The notes under the pieces are model-generated. The model searched no databases. It saw only the letters and a list, made by a program, of their open reading frames with translations, and was not told the origin of the DNA. A program made the position numbers and the translations under genes. Source: Halobacillus kuroshimensis DSM 18393 (GTDB taxonomy: Bacteria; Bacillota; Bacilli; Bacillales; Halobacillaceae). From it: a stretch of 64,000 nt of DNA. Positions within the stretch are counted from its first letter, which is position 1, and each line of letters begins with the position of its first letter. Location: NCBI RefSeq assembly GCF_000425705.1, contig NZ_AUDY01000015.1, positions 112,180-176,179 on the forward strand, given 5' to 3'. Positions 7,849 to 16,980 of the stretch are shown one piece after another.

Positions 7849-9279
7849 TTATGATTTTAAGTTCATAACCACGAGACGTTCTTCTGTCATATCCTCCATC
7901 GCATACTTCGGACCTTCCTTGCCGGAGCCGCTGTCCTTCACACCACCATAAGGCATCAAATCCACGCGGTATTGAGAAGAATCATTAATCATGAATCCTC
8001 CAACTTCCACGTTTCTGGCCGCATAGAAAGCCGTGTCTACATTCTGGGTGAAGATCCCTCCCTGCAGACCATAGCTTGACGTGTTGACGTCTTCGATACA
8101 GGCTTTTATGTCAGAGAACGTTTGAATGGTGACGACTGGGGCGAAGATTTCTTCACAAACCACCTTCATGTCGCCGGTCACGTTAGTAAGGATGGTCGGT
8201 TTCAGAAGAGCACCTTCGCGTTCCCCACCATAAACGACTTCCGCTCCTGCTTCCTTCGCTTCCTCGATCCACTGCCCGGCACGCTCGGCTTCATCCTCAC
8301 TGATCATCGGCCCTACGTCCGTTTCCGGATCATTCGGGTCGCCGACCTTCAGAGATTCTATCGCCTGGATGAACTTGTCCTGAAAAGCATCTTTCACATC
8401 ATCGTGAACATAAATCCGCTGCACCGAGATGCACACCTGTCCGGCGAAGGCAAAGCTTTTAGCCGCAATATTTTCCGCCGCTGCCTCTACATCCGCTTCT
8501 TTATCGACGATTACGGGCGAATTGTTCCCCAGTTCGAGCACCAGTTTGTTCAATCCTGTGTTCTGCTTCAGCTTCAATCCTACTTCTGCGCTTCCTGTAA
8601 ACGTATAGAGATTAATGCGGGAGTCCTGCATCATCTGATTACCGACCGTCGATCCGGAACCTACAACGACGTTGAGCAGCCCTTTCGGGAGTCCTGCCTC
8701 TTCAAACAAACCGGCCAGTTTCAGAGCGGAAATCGGCGTTTTACTTGCCGGTTTCAGTACCACTGCATTCCCTGCGGCAATAGCTGGGGCAATTTTGTGA
8801 GCGACGAGGTTGATCGGGAAGTTGAACGGACTGATGGCTCCAACGACACCGACCGGAACCTTGATTGTAAAGGCCATGCGGTTTTCCGATCCAGGTGCTG
8901 CTTCAACCGGGACCCCTTCCCCATGAATGCGTTTCGCCTCTTCAGCGGAAAGTTCAAACGTCTGGGTCGCACGATCGATTTCTGAACGTGCCTGCTTCAA
9001 CGGCTTTCCAGCTTCGTGGGTAATCGTTGCCGCTAAGTCTTCCTTATTTTCCTGCAGAAGTTCACTGACCCGCTTCAGCACTTGATAACGTTCATAAGGA
9101 GAAAGCTGGTTATTCCGGTACGCATCGGATGCAGCCGCAACGGCTTGATCGACCTCTTTTTCAGAGGCTTTAGCCACATGTGCATAGGTTTCCTGTGTAT
9201 ATTTATTAAGGACCTCCTGTGTTTCACCGGTTTTGATCCATTCTCCATTTATGAACAGTTGATAGGTTTCCACGGTCAT
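7849..9279 (-). CDS. NAD(P)-dependent aldehyde dehydrogenase
   Basis: A 476-residue cytoplasmic enzyme oxidising an aldehyde to the acid. The catalytic residues are all present: Asn153 in SPFNFP, Glu249 in LELG and the nucleophile Cys283 in GQVCISVQR. The length is normal for the superfamily. The sequence lies near the lactaldehyde/benzaldehyde-type or GapN-like branches, but the substrate cannot be fixed. AAGGGAGAG precedes the ATG. It is a monocistronic unit. Confidence 0.9.
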   Translation of the reverse strand: MTVETYQLFINGEWIKTGETQEVLNKYTQETYAHVAKASEKEVDQAVAAASDAYRNNQLSPYERYQVLKRVSELLQENKEDLAATITHEAGKPLKQARSEIDRATQTFELSAEEAKRIHGEGVPVEAAPGSENRMAFTIKVPVGVVGAISPFNFPINLVAHKIAPAIAAGNAVVLKPASKTPISALKLAGLFEEAGLPKGLLNVVVGSGSTVGNQMMQDSRINLYTFTGSAEVGLKLKQNTGLNKLVLELGNNSPVIVDKEADVEAAAENIAAKSFAFAGQVCISVQRIYVHDDVKDAFQDKFIQAIESLKVGDPNDPETDVGPMISEDEAERAGQWIEEAKEAGAEVVYGGEREGALLKPTILTNVTGDMKVVCEEIFAPVVTIQTFSDIKACIEDVNTSSYGLQGGIFTQNVDTAFYAARNVEVGGFMINDSSQYRVDLMPYGGVKDSGSGKEGPKYAMEDMTEERLVVMNLKS

Positions 9280-9390
9280 CTCTCCCTTATCTAAAATGTC
9301 TATACCTGTTTATTTCCTCAATAAAATATCCGTAAACGTCTCCTTGAAGAAACTGGATCTTCTATGATGGGGGACAGACTACAGGTTCCG

Positions 9391-9870
9391 TTAATCAATC
9401 GGGTCTTTCGCCTTTCCATAACGGAGAACATCGTAAACGGCCATGCCATCACTCGGTTTACCATTATCATTGCGGTAAGGGAACAAAGAGAAAAATATGA
9501 AGTAGATGGAGAAATAAGCATACTGGTAAAAGAACAACGTGGAAGGCAGGACATCAATGGTGATTAAATAATTGATAAGCAGAATAACCATCAAATTGAA
9601 ACCACTACCGGCCAGATAGATGGCAACATGCGCCCACGTTTTGTTGTAGGTCAGAGAGTCATACTGGCACCAGCCTTCCATGAAGTATTTCTTTTTCACT
9701 TCCAGAGGTCCGATGTGAAAGAGCGTCTCTCCTGTGCCGAGACAGAATTTGATTTTTCCACCGAATAATCGTGCTGTCCATACGTGCCCGGCTTCATGAA
9801 TAAGGGTGACCAGCGGGAGAATGAGAAAAAAGTTAACGAAAAACATCGGAAGATCACTGAGCGTAAACAT
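9391..9870 (-). CDS. M50-like membrane metalloprotease (site-2 protease fold)
   Basis: A 159-residue membrane protein with the zinc-binding motif HEAGH inside the first hydrophobic helix and two or three further membrane segments. PSDGMAVYDVL near the C-terminus sits where M50 proteases carry their third zinc ligand (Asp). It is short, so it may be a minimal or non-proteolytic member. AAGGAAGG precedes the ATG. It stands alone, with no sigma or anti-sigma partner beside it. Confidence 0.7.
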   Translation of the reverse strand: MFTLSDLPMFFVNFFLILPLVTLIHEAGHVWTARLFGGKIKFCLGTGETLFHIGPLEVKKKYFMEGWCQYDSLTYNKTWAHVAIYLAGSGFNLMVILLINYLITIDVLPSTLFFYQYAYFSIYFIFFSLFPYRNDNGKPSDGMAVYDVLRYGKAKDPID

Positions 9871-10077
9871 GGATGCGTCCTTCCTTTCTATAGGGTTGAG
9901 TCATGTCTGATTAAAGAGACATAGCCCAACATAACACACGAACAAAAAATATCCTAATATAACTAAAAAGCACTTCGCATCTCTTTTCCACTTAAAAAAC
10001 AATGTTTCTCTATAATATCTGGGCCCGGAATCTATTGGTTCATGCATCGATCGACGGCGGGTTTGATGACAAAAAAA

Positions 10078-10105
10078 AGTCTGAATGGACGCATCCATTC
10101 AGACT
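10078..10105. terminator. Terminator of the nucleoside transporter gene
   Basis: An 11-bp stem (AGTCTGAATGG / CCATTCAGACT) is flanked by an A-run and a T-run, so it works in both directions; it lies 10 bases after the stop at 10116. Confidence 0.85.
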
Positions 10106-10115
10106 TTTTATACGA

Positions 10116-11303
10116 TTACAAGAAAAGACCGGCAATTGTTGCAGAAAGCATAGATCCAAGCGTCGCACCGATCAAAAGCTTCAAACCGAAGCCTGATACG
10201 CGGCCGCCTTTTTCTGGATCGATCCCCTGAACGGTACCAGCAATGATTCCGATGGAGGAGAAGTTGGCGAAACTTGTAAGGAAGACCGTCACGATACCCG
10301 CGGTTTTCGCAGATACACCGTCAAGCATAGACTGGAATTCAAGCATGGCTACGAATTCGTTGGTCACGATTTTCGTTCCCATAATCGCTCCGGCATCCAG
10401 AACCTCAGCTGCCGGAATACCCATCAACAGGCCGATAGGAGCAATGATATATCCAAGCAGCTGCTGCAATGTAAATCCGCTGAACAACGCACCGAACATT
10501 GCGTTAACCAATTCAAGGGAAGCAATGAAGGCAATCAGCATAGCCGCTACGATCAAGGCGATTTTACCACCATCAAGGGCTCCGTTACCCATGGCTTCAA
10601 AGAAACTCTTCGCATTGGAAACATCCTGGATGTCAACTTTATCTTCTTCCTTGGACACTCGGACCGGTGCAATCAAGGAAGCGACGATCAACGCACTAAA
10701 CATGTTTAACGGCAGTGCAACAAGGATATATTGATCCGGGAGCATATTCAGGTAAGCCCCTACAATCGAAGCCGACACAGAACCCATCGCTGACGCACTC
10801 ACAATATAAAGACGGTTGTCATTCAAATTGTGGAACTGCGATTTAATCGCAATCAACGCTTCAGACTGACCGAAGAAAATACTGTTGACCGCGTTAAATG
10901 ATTCGACTTTCGGAAGACCTGTGATTTTGGAAAGTCCCCAGCCGAGATACTTGATAATAAACGGAAGTATCTTCAAATACGTAAGAACAGACAAAATGGT
11001 AGCGAAGAAAATAATAAGAAGCAGTACGTTAAAGAAGAACACGCCGCCTTCTCCAACCTCTACACCACCAAGCACGAAGTTCACACCTTCTGTACCAAAG
11101 GCGATAAGCTTGTTAAAGCCCCAGGAAATACCGGTGATGATCGCCTCACCGATTTTGGTATTGAACATGAACCACGTAATCAGCAGCTGGACAGCGAGCA
11201 TAATTCCAATGCCCTTAAAATTGATATTTTTGCGGTCATTGGACATTAGAAAAGCGATTCCAATAATGACGGCAACTGCAAGAATTCCTAATAGAATATC
11301 CAT
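10116..11303 (-). CDS. NupC/NupG family concentrative nucleoside transporter
   Basis: A 395-residue membrane protein importing nucleosides with a cation gradient. GQSEALIAIKSQ and the C-terminal SFANFSSIGIIAGTVQG are hallmark segments of the CNT family, and length matches B. subtilis NupC (393) and NupG. Hydrophobic helices run throughout. GGGGGAGGA precedes the ATG. A σA-like promoter and a catabolite-response-like site lie upstream, consistent with nucleosides being used as carbon sources. Pyrimidine or purine preference cannot be told. Confidence 0.9.
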   Translation of the reverse strand: MDILLGILAVAVIIGIAFLMSNDRKNINFKGIGIMLAVQLLITWFMFNTKIGEAIITGISWGFNKLIAFGTEGVNFVLGGVEVGEGGVFFFNVLLLIIFFATILSVLTYLKILPFIIKYLGWGLSKITGLPKVESFNAVNSIFFGQSEALIAIKSQFHNLNDNRLYIVSASAMGSVSASIVGAYLNMLPDQYILVALPLNMFSALIVASLIAPVRVSKEEDKVDIQDVSNAKSFFEAMGNGALDGGKIALIVAAMLIAFIASLELVNAMFGALFSGFTLQQLLGYIIAPIGLLMGIPAAEVLDAGAIMGTKIVTNEFVAMLEFQSMLDGVSAKTAGIVTVFLTSFANFSSIGIIAGTVQGIDPEKGGRVSGFGLKLLIGATLGSMLSATIAGLFL

Positions 11304-11343
11304 GAAAAGTCCTCCCCCTCTATTTTTGACAAAAAAGCTAAAA

Positions 11344-11357
11344 TGAAAATGCTTACA
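11344..11357 (-). promoter_or_regulatory. cre-like site (CcpA) upstream of the nucleoside transporter gene
   Basis: TGTAAGCATTTTCA on the minus strand matches the cre consensus TGNAANCGNWNNCW at all but one position (A for the central G). It lies between the predicted start of transcription and the gene. Confidence 0.5.
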
Positions 11358-11376
11358 TCTAGTAATTCCACTATGG

Positions 11377-11405
11377 ATTTTATCAGGTTGTCAGACGTCA
11401 TGCAA
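11377..11405 (-). promoter_or_regulatory. σA-like promoter of the nucleoside transporter gene
   Basis: TTGCAT (11400-11405) and TAAAAT (11377-11382) are 17 bases apart on the minus strand, 74 bases before the start codon. Confidence 0.5.
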
Positions 11406-11520
11406 GGTTTATTTGTATGAAATATAATACATTTCTGCTATTATTGTCGTTCTGTTGTGTAATATGTCGCATATTCTTAAAATTTATCCATACAATCAAG
11501 AAAAGTAAATAAACCATTTT

Positions 11521-12513
11521 TTAGGATTTTTGTATTTTTCTTAACAAAAATAGAAAATAAGGGGCTCCTATCACAGCTGTAAATATTCCGGCCGGGACCT
11601 CTGTAGGAGGAAACAAGCCCCTCCCCAGACTGTCCGCCGTCACAAGAAGAAGGGCTCCCGTTAAGGCGGAAGCCGGAAGCAGATACACATGCCTGTTCCC
11701 CACCATCTGCCTGGCAATATGAGGAGCAATCAACCCGACAAATCCAAGGGTTCCGACTACAGCCACAGAAGCCCCTGCCAGAACAACAGCCAGAGCAAGA
11801 AGAGACAGCCTCGCTTTTTGAACCGGTTCTCCCAAGCCCTCAGCTACATCATCACCTAAGTTCAGGACATCCAGCTTCCTGGACAACAGCCATGCAGCAG
11901 GCGCCCCGATCAGAATAAACGGAACGAGCATAAGGACATCCGTCCAATCTTTCCCCCATACGCTGCCGGTCAGCCAGACGAGAGCTGCGTTCGTTTCCAA
12001 TGGAAATTTGATGGTAAGAAATTGAATGCCTGCCTGACACACCGCACCCAGAGCAATCCCTATTAAAGCGAGGGTTGCCGGCTGGACACCCCGCCTGAAA
12101 GCAAATACATACAGGCCAAGCATGACGAGAGCGGCTCCTGAAAATGCCGCGGCCGGAAGCGCCAGTACCGGCAGGCCCGGGTACAACAGAATTACAGCGG
12201 CAGCAGCCAGGCCGGCGCCTTTCGTAATTCCGATTACATCAGGCGAGGCAAGCGGATTTCTGATGACACCCTGAAGAATGGCCCCGGATAACCCGAGCCC
12301 TGTTCCAGCTAACAATCCGACCACAATACGTGGGAGACGGAAGTTTTCAATAATGTACGCCTGTCCTGACGCCTCTTTGCCAATGATATATTCAAAGATC
12401 CCTGCAGGACCGATCCATACCGCACCTATTCCTATCGATAAATAGGTCATGACCAACAGCAGCATCAGCAGCATCCCGAGCCATCTTTTTGGTGTTCGAA
12501 TCAACGGGTTCAT
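11521..12513 (-). CDS. Iron-siderophore ABC transporter permease (FecCD family), second subunit
   Basis: A 330-residue inner-membrane permease, one half of the channel that takes up Fe(III)-siderophore. It has about ten hydrophobic helices and the motifs GLSGAILQGVIRNPLASPD and GFVGLIAPHIARQMVG typical of FecCD permeases. Its ATG overlaps the stop of the upstream permease (ATGA, 12510-12513), so the two are translationally coupled. The layout, binding protein then two permeases with no ATPase gene, is like B. subtilis feuABC and yfiYZ-yfhA, which share an ATPase encoded elsewhere. Confidence 0.9.
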   Translation of the reverse strand: MNPLIRTPKRWLGMLLMLLLVMTYLSIGIGAVWIGPAGIFEYIIGKEASGQAYIIENFRLPRIVVGLLAGTGLGLSGAILQGVIRNPLASPDVIGITKGAGLAAAAVILLYPGLPVLALPAAAFSGAALVMLGLYVFAFRRGVQPATLALIGIALGAVCQAGIQFLTIKFPLETNAALVWLTGSVWGKDWTDVLMLVPFILIGAPAAWLLSRKLDVLNLGDDVAEGLGEPVQKARLSLLALAVVLAGASVAVVGTLGFVGLIAPHIARQMVGNRHVYLLPASALTGALLLVTADSLGRGLFPPTEVPAGIFTAVIGAPYFLFLLRKIQKS

Positions 12514-13514
12514 CCGTTACGACCTCCTCTGCCGGCCAGATATAAAAAGAATGGAGCACCTATGAGTGCGGTAACGATCCCCACCGGGGCTTCCCCTGGA
12601 TAGGAAATAAACCGGGAGAGCACGTCTGCAGACGTCAGCAGTACGGCTCCATAAAGCGCAGATACAGGCAGCAGGATCCGGTAATCAGGACCAAGAAGTT
12701 TACGGATTATATTCGGAATGATCAATCCAATAAATCCGATCGGTCCGGCTACAGCTACGGATATACCCGCAAGGACAACGACCAGGAGAGCCGCCCCTCC
12801 CCGGATCCACCCGATTTTCTGCCCTAGTCCTTGAGCGACATCATCACCAAGACCGAGTGTCGTCAGCGGTTTGCCTAGTATACCTGCACCCGCTAACCCG
12901 ACAGCGGCCCAGGGAAGAAGCAGGTTCACATCTGTCCATGTCCGTCCGTCAATCCCTCCGGCAAGCCAGAACAAAACATCTTCCGTCGATGTTTCATGAA
13001 ACAATACAATGCCCTCAATCATAGATGAAAGCAGAAGGTGGATGGTAATGCCGGATAAAGCGAGCTTTACAGGAGTCATCCCTCCTCCTGTTGAAGCCAT
13101 ATAATACACAGCAGCGCCACCGACTGCCGCCCCTAAAAAAGCCCCATAAACAAGCGTCCCAGCTCCTAACCCCGGAAAAAGGACGACACCAATCACAACC
13201 ATCAGGGACGCCCCGGCATTTACTCCGAAGACCTGCGGAGAGGCGAGCGGATTATTGGTAATCGCCTGCATGATGGCTCCTGCGGCAGCAAGACACATCC
13301 CGATCACAATGCCCGTCACCGCCCGCGGAAGACGGATAGTGTCTATGATGGAAGAGGCTTTACTTCCATCAGGGGAAAACAGAAGGCTCAATACCTCTGA
13401 AAAAGAGATCGCGTAAGCTCCAATACTTAAACTGGCCGTAAAACTGGCCAGCAGCAAAAGGATGCCTACTACGATGACCGTTCCTGTTTTAAAACGGTGT
13501 AAGGTTTGATTCAC
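12510..13514 (-). CDS. Iron-siderophore ABC transporter permease (FecCD family), first subunit
   Basis: A 334-residue permease paired with the downstream one. FecCD motifs seen: AAGAIMQAITNNPLASPQ and GFIGLIIPNIIRKLLG. I place the start at GTG 13514 because GAGGAGG lies 7 bases upstream; a frame from ATG 13538 would include that ribosome site inside the coding region. An intrinsic terminator stands between this gene and the binding-protein gene, so the permeases are probably made at a lower level than the binding protein. Confidence 0.88.
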   Translation of the reverse strand: MNQTLHRFKTGTVIVVGILLLLASFTASLSIGAYAISFSEVLSLLFSPDGSKASSIIDTIRLPRAVTGIVIGMCLAAAGAIMQAITNNPLASPQVFGVNAGASLMVVIGVVLFPGLGAGTLVYGAFLGAAVGGAAVYYMASTGGGMTPVKLALSGITIHLLLSSMIEGIVLFHETSTEDVLFWLAGGIDGRTWTDVNLLLPWAAVGLAGAGILGKPLTTLGLGDDVAQGLGQKIGWIRGGAALLVVVLAGISVAVAGPIGFIGLIIPNIIRKLLGPDYRILLPVSALYGAVLLTSADVLSRFISYPGEAPVGIVTALIGAPFFLYLAGRGGRNG

Positions 13515-13548
13515 ACGACATCCTCCTCTTTCCTGCATCCTTACATAA

Positions 13549-13576
13549 AAAAAGCGGAGGTATCCCTCCGCTTTTT
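13549..13576 (-). terminator. Intra-operon terminator between binding-protein and permease genes
   Basis: Stem AAAAAGCGGAGG / CCTCCGCTTTTT with a four-base loop and T-tract. It probably lets only part of transcription reach the permease genes. Confidence 0.8.
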
Positions 13577-13578
13577 AC

Positions 13579-14535
13579 TTACTGACCCTCATAAAGATAC
13601 TGAACGGCATCTTCTAAAATTTTCTCTGAAGAAATCAAGCCGCGGAAACGTGACCACATGTTGCGATCCACTTCATGGACTTCTCCATTTTTTACAGCGG
13701 ATATGTCCCGGTACAATTCGCTGCCTTCCCATTCCGTAACAACCGTTTGATCACCTGAGGACATATGGAACATGACGTCAGGGTCAAACTCTACGAGCTG
13801 TTCCAGGTTGATTTTGTTGTAGCGGTCATCGCCGCTTTGGATCGCATTCTTCAACCCAATGGACTCAAGGAGTGAACCGGTGTAGGACTCCATATTATGA
13901 GCAAAGTAGCCGCTGTCAGCGACAACAGCAGGCAGAACAGTCCGGTCCTCATCCTCAGGCACCTGACTGCGCAGTTCTTCCATCGTTTCTTTATGTTCAG
14001 TCAGTACTTCTTCTCCATGTTCTTCCATACCCACAGCTTTCGAAACCGTCTGGAAGCTGTCGATGATGCCATCGTAATCGGCGGCCAGTGAAGGAAGAAT
14101 GATCGTTGGAGCAATCTCAGACAACTGATCATAAATGTCTTTATGACGCTGCATGTCCGCAATGATCAAGTCCGGCTGAAGTGAACTGATCACTTCAAGA
14201 GAAGGCTGCTTCCGTGTACCGACAGACGTATAGTCATCAATTTTCTCACGGATCGGTTCTATGATCCGCGCCTCATCATTATCGTCGGCAATTCCGACAG
14301 GTGATACACCGAGAGAAGCCAGGTTATCCACGAAAGAAAACTCGAGGGCTACGACTTTTTCAGGCTGGCCGCTGATTTCCGTCTCTCCCATCTCATGTTC
14401 AATCACCCGTGTTTCCTGCTCACTGGAGCCTTCCCCATTTGAGCTTTCCTTCTGTTCCCCTTCATTCTCACTGCCACACGCGGCAAGCAGAAGTACAAGG
14501 AAGAGGAGCCCTATGTAACTCCAATACTTTTTCAT
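13579..14535 (-). CDS. Iron-siderophore ABC transporter substrate-binding lipoprotein
   Basis: A 318-residue lipoprotein that captures Fe(III)-siderophore outside the membrane. The signal peptide ends in the lipobox LLAAC with Cys20; an acidic, Ser-rich linker follows, then the periplasmic-binding-protein fold. PEKVVALEFSFVDNLASLGV is typical of class III binding proteins. The start is ATG 14535 with AGGGGG 6 bases upstream; the upstream ATG at 14568 lies inside the Fur box and is not used. First gene of a Fur-controlled operon. Ligand, probably a hydroxamate or catecholate, is not determinable. Confidence 0.9.
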   Translation of the reverse strand: MKKYWSYIGLLFLVLLLAACGSENEGEQKESSNGEGSSEQETRVIEHEMGETEISGQPEKVVALEFSFVDNLASLGVSPVGIADDNDEARIIEPIREKIDDYTSVGTRKQPSLEVISSLQPDLIIADMQRHKDIYDQLSEIAPTIILPSLAADYDGIIDSFQTVSKAVGMEEHGEEVLTEHKETMEELRSQVPEDEDRTVLPAVVADSGYFAHNMESYTGSLLESIGLKNAIQSGDDRYNKINLEQLVEFDPDVMFHMSSGDQTVVTEWEGSELYRDISAVKNGEVHEVDRNMWSRFRGLISSEKILEDAVQYLYEGQ

Positions 14536-14552
14536 AAACATCCCCCTATAAT

Positions 14553-14567
14553 TGATAACCATTATCA
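14553..14567 (-). promoter_or_regulatory. Fur box
   Basis: TGATAAC-C-ATTATCA fits the 7-1-7 Fur consensus TGATAATNATTATCA with a single mismatch. It is 18 bases before the start codon of the binding-protein gene, where bound Fur would block transcription when iron is plentiful. Confidence 0.85.
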
Positions 14568-14614
14568 CAAACTCATTCTATCATAATAAGAATTCTCCGC
14601 CGTGTAAAGGACCG

Positions 14615-14640
14615 AAAAAAGAGAAGGCGCACCTGCACCT
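14615..14640 (-). terminator. Terminator of the LysM-CAP gene
   Basis: Minus-strand stem AGGTGC / GCGCCT (one G·U pair), four-base loop, then TCTCTTTTTT. Confidence 0.65.
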
Positions 14641-14656
14641 CCTCCAATGTCCACTC

Positions 14657-15277
14657 CTATTTAGTGATAAACATCTGTGTCCAGTAATAGCCGTAACTTC
14701 CACCCTCTGCATAACCGACACCGATCTGGGTCAACCCCGAGTCCAGAATATTCTTCCTATGGCCGGCGCTGTTCATCCAGCCATCTACCACTTCCTGTGG
14801 TGTGCGCTGGCCGGCAGCAATATTTTCCGCTGCTTTCTGGTAGGAAACATTAAAATCATTCAACATTTGAAACGGAGATCCATAGGTCGGGGATTGATGA
14901 GAAAAATACCCCTTCCCTGCCATATCACGAGACTTATACCTGGCGACCCTGGAGACCTGCCAATTCGCCTTCAAAGCTGGAAGGCCATTGGCTGCCCGTT
15001 CTTCATTTGTTAAATCAATGACCTGGCTTTCCACAGACTTGATGTTCGGCTTTAACGGGATCGTCACCCTGTCACCGGGATAAATTAAGTCCGGATTATT
15101 GAACTGGGGGTTGGCATTGATAATTTCCGAAAGACCGATTTTGTATTTCCGTGAGATTTTCCAAAGGGTATCTCCACGCTTAACCGTATACGTATCCGTC
15201 TGCGCGTGAATGATTTCAGGACTCATGGAGAACAGCAGTACGATCAGCAGTACAGCCTTACCGATCCATTTTTTCAT
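14657..15277 (-). CDS. Secreted LysM-CAP domain protein (YkwD-like)
   Basis: A 206-residue exported protein. A signal peptide (about 1-25, ending near IHA) is followed by one LysM domain (YTVKRGDTLWKISRKY, about 29-72) that binds peptidoglycan or chitin-like glycans. A CAP/SCP domain (about 80-205) contains HQSPTYGSP and AGHRKNIL. Spore-formers carry several such proteins, some in the spore coat or cortex; the function of the CAP domain is not settled. AGGAGGG precedes the ATG. It is a single gene between two terminators. Confidence 0.85.
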   Translation of the reverse strand: MKKWIGKAVLLIVLLFSMSPEIIHAQTDTYTVKRGDTLWKISRKYKIGLSEIINANPQFNNPDLIYPGDRVTIPLKPNIKSVESQVIDLTNEERAANGLPALKANWQVSRVARYKSRDMAGKGYFSHQSPTYGSPFQMLNDFNVSYQKAAENIAAGQRTPQEVVDGWMNSAGHRKNILDSGLTQIGVGYAEGGSYGYYWTQMFITK

Positions 15278-15346
15278 ACGATCATTCCCTCCTATTCATA
15301 GCTATAGTTTGGTTCAAGAGAGGGAAATTATGTATAAAAAGGAAAC

Positions 15347-15380
15347 AAAAAAACACCTGCCGTTGGTCAGGCGGCAGGTG
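15347..15380. terminator. Terminator-like hairpin, donor transcript unclear
   Basis: A 9-bp stem (CACCTGCCG / CGGCAGGTG) at 15354-15380 with a run of seven As on its left, which gives a T-tract on the minus strand. It would end any transcript running on past the germination operon. Confidence 0.7.
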
Positions 15381-15858
15381 CACATGTATTATACCATAGG
15401 GGAGGTATAAACCATTTTATTAATGAAACGAGTGAGCCACTTCAACCAGGTGCTGAGGTGTCACACTACGTTCATTCATGTCATCAGGAACAGCAGGCTC
15501 TTGGGGACACAAGCCTTTTGAAGATGCCGTTCTTCGTCCATCCTAGCTTTTCGGCAGCACGGTTGATCACGCATCCTCTGTGCTGAAAAGAACATGGTTT
15601 CGTTTCCTTCAATATACAGGCAGACGTGAAAGGGGTAAAGCGTGGAAGCACAAGCCGCAGATTCAGACTTGAACGTGCCTGCTTTTCTTATCCGCAGGAA
15701 CCCTTTTATCGGAATGCAGGAACTGAGAACGATTCCGGCGTACAAACCCAGTCGTTTGGACTGCTGAAAGAACGTCCTCCAAAATCGTTCTACTCTACAG
15801 ACGAGACTCGACTTGAAAAGGTTTCAGCAGGAAGGAAAAAATCCATATCTTTTTCTTC
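15381..15858. other. Intergenic stretch without a supported gene
   Basis: About 480 bases between the terminator hairpin and the last germination gene. Reading frames on both strands lack ATG starts with ribosome sites. One minus-strand frame ends at 15476 with TGA and a 19-codon frame (ATG 15478) follows, giving a faint impression of a decayed gene, but I recognise no family. TATAAT occurs on the minus strand near 15390. Confidence 0.4.
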
Positions 15859-16980
15859 CTAATTCATTATGCCATGTTCAATGATCTTGATATCGAAGTG
15901 AGGCACAATCGCAATTTCAGGATATTCCTCACTCCATTCCACCTCATTCCAATAGTCAGGATGATACGCTTTCACTCGTCTTCCAATCCCGAACACATCA
16001 CTGTTCGCTTCCTGAAGCGTAGTGAGTATTTTTTCTGATTCCTTCGTGAATACATCAGTAAGCTGCTCTTCCAACATTTTAATTTTCCCTTTCACATAGA
16101 GATGATCGGACGGGTACTCGACCACTTTCAACTCCAGGTTTACATGTATATCAGCCGTCACCCCATCATCAACCGTCAATTTCATTTTCCTTTTCATTTT
16201 ATTCACTTCAACGGTCGCATAGCTCGTAATCTCATCATTCTCACCAGAAACCTTCTCCGTCAGACGGGCGATTTTCCCTTTCTTCCCCTGAAGCAGCATG
16301 TATAAAGTGGACTTCTCCGCTGAAATCTTCTCTCCTGTGTACGTTTTTTCATGAAATAAACCCATTCCGCTGAAATTGATAGCTCCATTCTGTTTGTCAA
16401 GCTCTATGAGCGGAACCGAAAAATCGATCCCTGGCTCAATCAGCTCCGCACATAACAGCTGCAGATTTTCCCCTGTGGTATGGGTCGAAGAAGCCGCTGT
16501 TTCCAGCATTCCTCCGAGATATTCGCTGATTCTGGTCTCTCCGGTCGCTCTCAGACGGGTGATTTCCTCTGCTGTACCTTTTTCCACAACTGCCATATAG
16601 GCATTCAAGTTACTTTTCGGATCTCTGTACATATCGTCCAGCACAGGAAAAATCCCTTCTTTTGCCAGCTCTTCTCCAAATACGACCACCCTGACCTTGG
16701 ACGGATCAAAATTATCTGAAATCATCATGTCAATTTTATCTCTCGCTTCTCTCGGTGTATGAGCTTCCGTGGAGAGTACATTGATGAATTCCTGACCAGG
16801 ACCCTCTGAGCTTCGGGTAACCGTGGGGATGGATACTGTCTGCCGGATAGCCTGTTCTTCTCCGGTATCGAATCCCATCGAAAGAACGAGGCTGATATTT
16901 TTAAACTGCCGCTCATCCCAACAGCCTGTCAAAAGAATAAGTGCAGTCAGGATCAATACCCCTTTCCTCATCTTATTCAC
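15859..16980 (-). CDS. Spore germination lipoprotein, Ger(x)C family (GerAC type)
   Basis: A 373-residue C subunit of a nutrient germination receptor, anchored by lipid on the spore inner membrane. The signal peptide ends in LLTGC with Cys20, followed by WDERQF, the family signature. Three-domain architecture of normal length. Its start overlaps the B-subunit gene by 8 bases. It is the third gene of an A-B-C operon. Which nutrient the receptor detects cannot be read out. Confidence 0.92.
   Translation of the reverse strand: MNKMRKGVLILTALILLTGCWDERQFKNISLVLSMGFDTGEEQAIRQTVSIPTVTRSSEGPGQEFINVLSTEAHTPREARDKIDMMISDNFDPSKVRVVVFGEELAKEGIFPVLDDMYRDPKSNLNAYMAVVEKGTAEEITRLRATGETRISEYLGGMLETAASSTHTTGENLQLLCAELIEPGIDFSVPLIELDKQNGAINFSGMGLFHEKTYTGEKISAEKSTLYMLLQGKKGKIARLTEKVSGENDEITSYATVEVNKMKRKMKLTVDDGVTADIHVNLELKVVEYPSDHLYVKGKIKMLEEQLTDVFTKESEKILTTLQEANSDVFGIGRRVKAYHPDYWNEVEWSEEYPEIAIVPHFDIKIIEHGIMN

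Noticed and set aside
9901..10098. Minus-strand 65-codon frame with a hydrophobic end
   Set aside because: It starts inside the nucleoside-transporter terminator, and neither its first ATG nor the internal one at 10047 has a ribosome site.
15476..15745. Minus-strand 89-codon frame after the germination operon
   Set aside because: The start would be a TTG without ribosome site and the product matches nothing. A hint of ComK-like RKAGT was judged coincidental.
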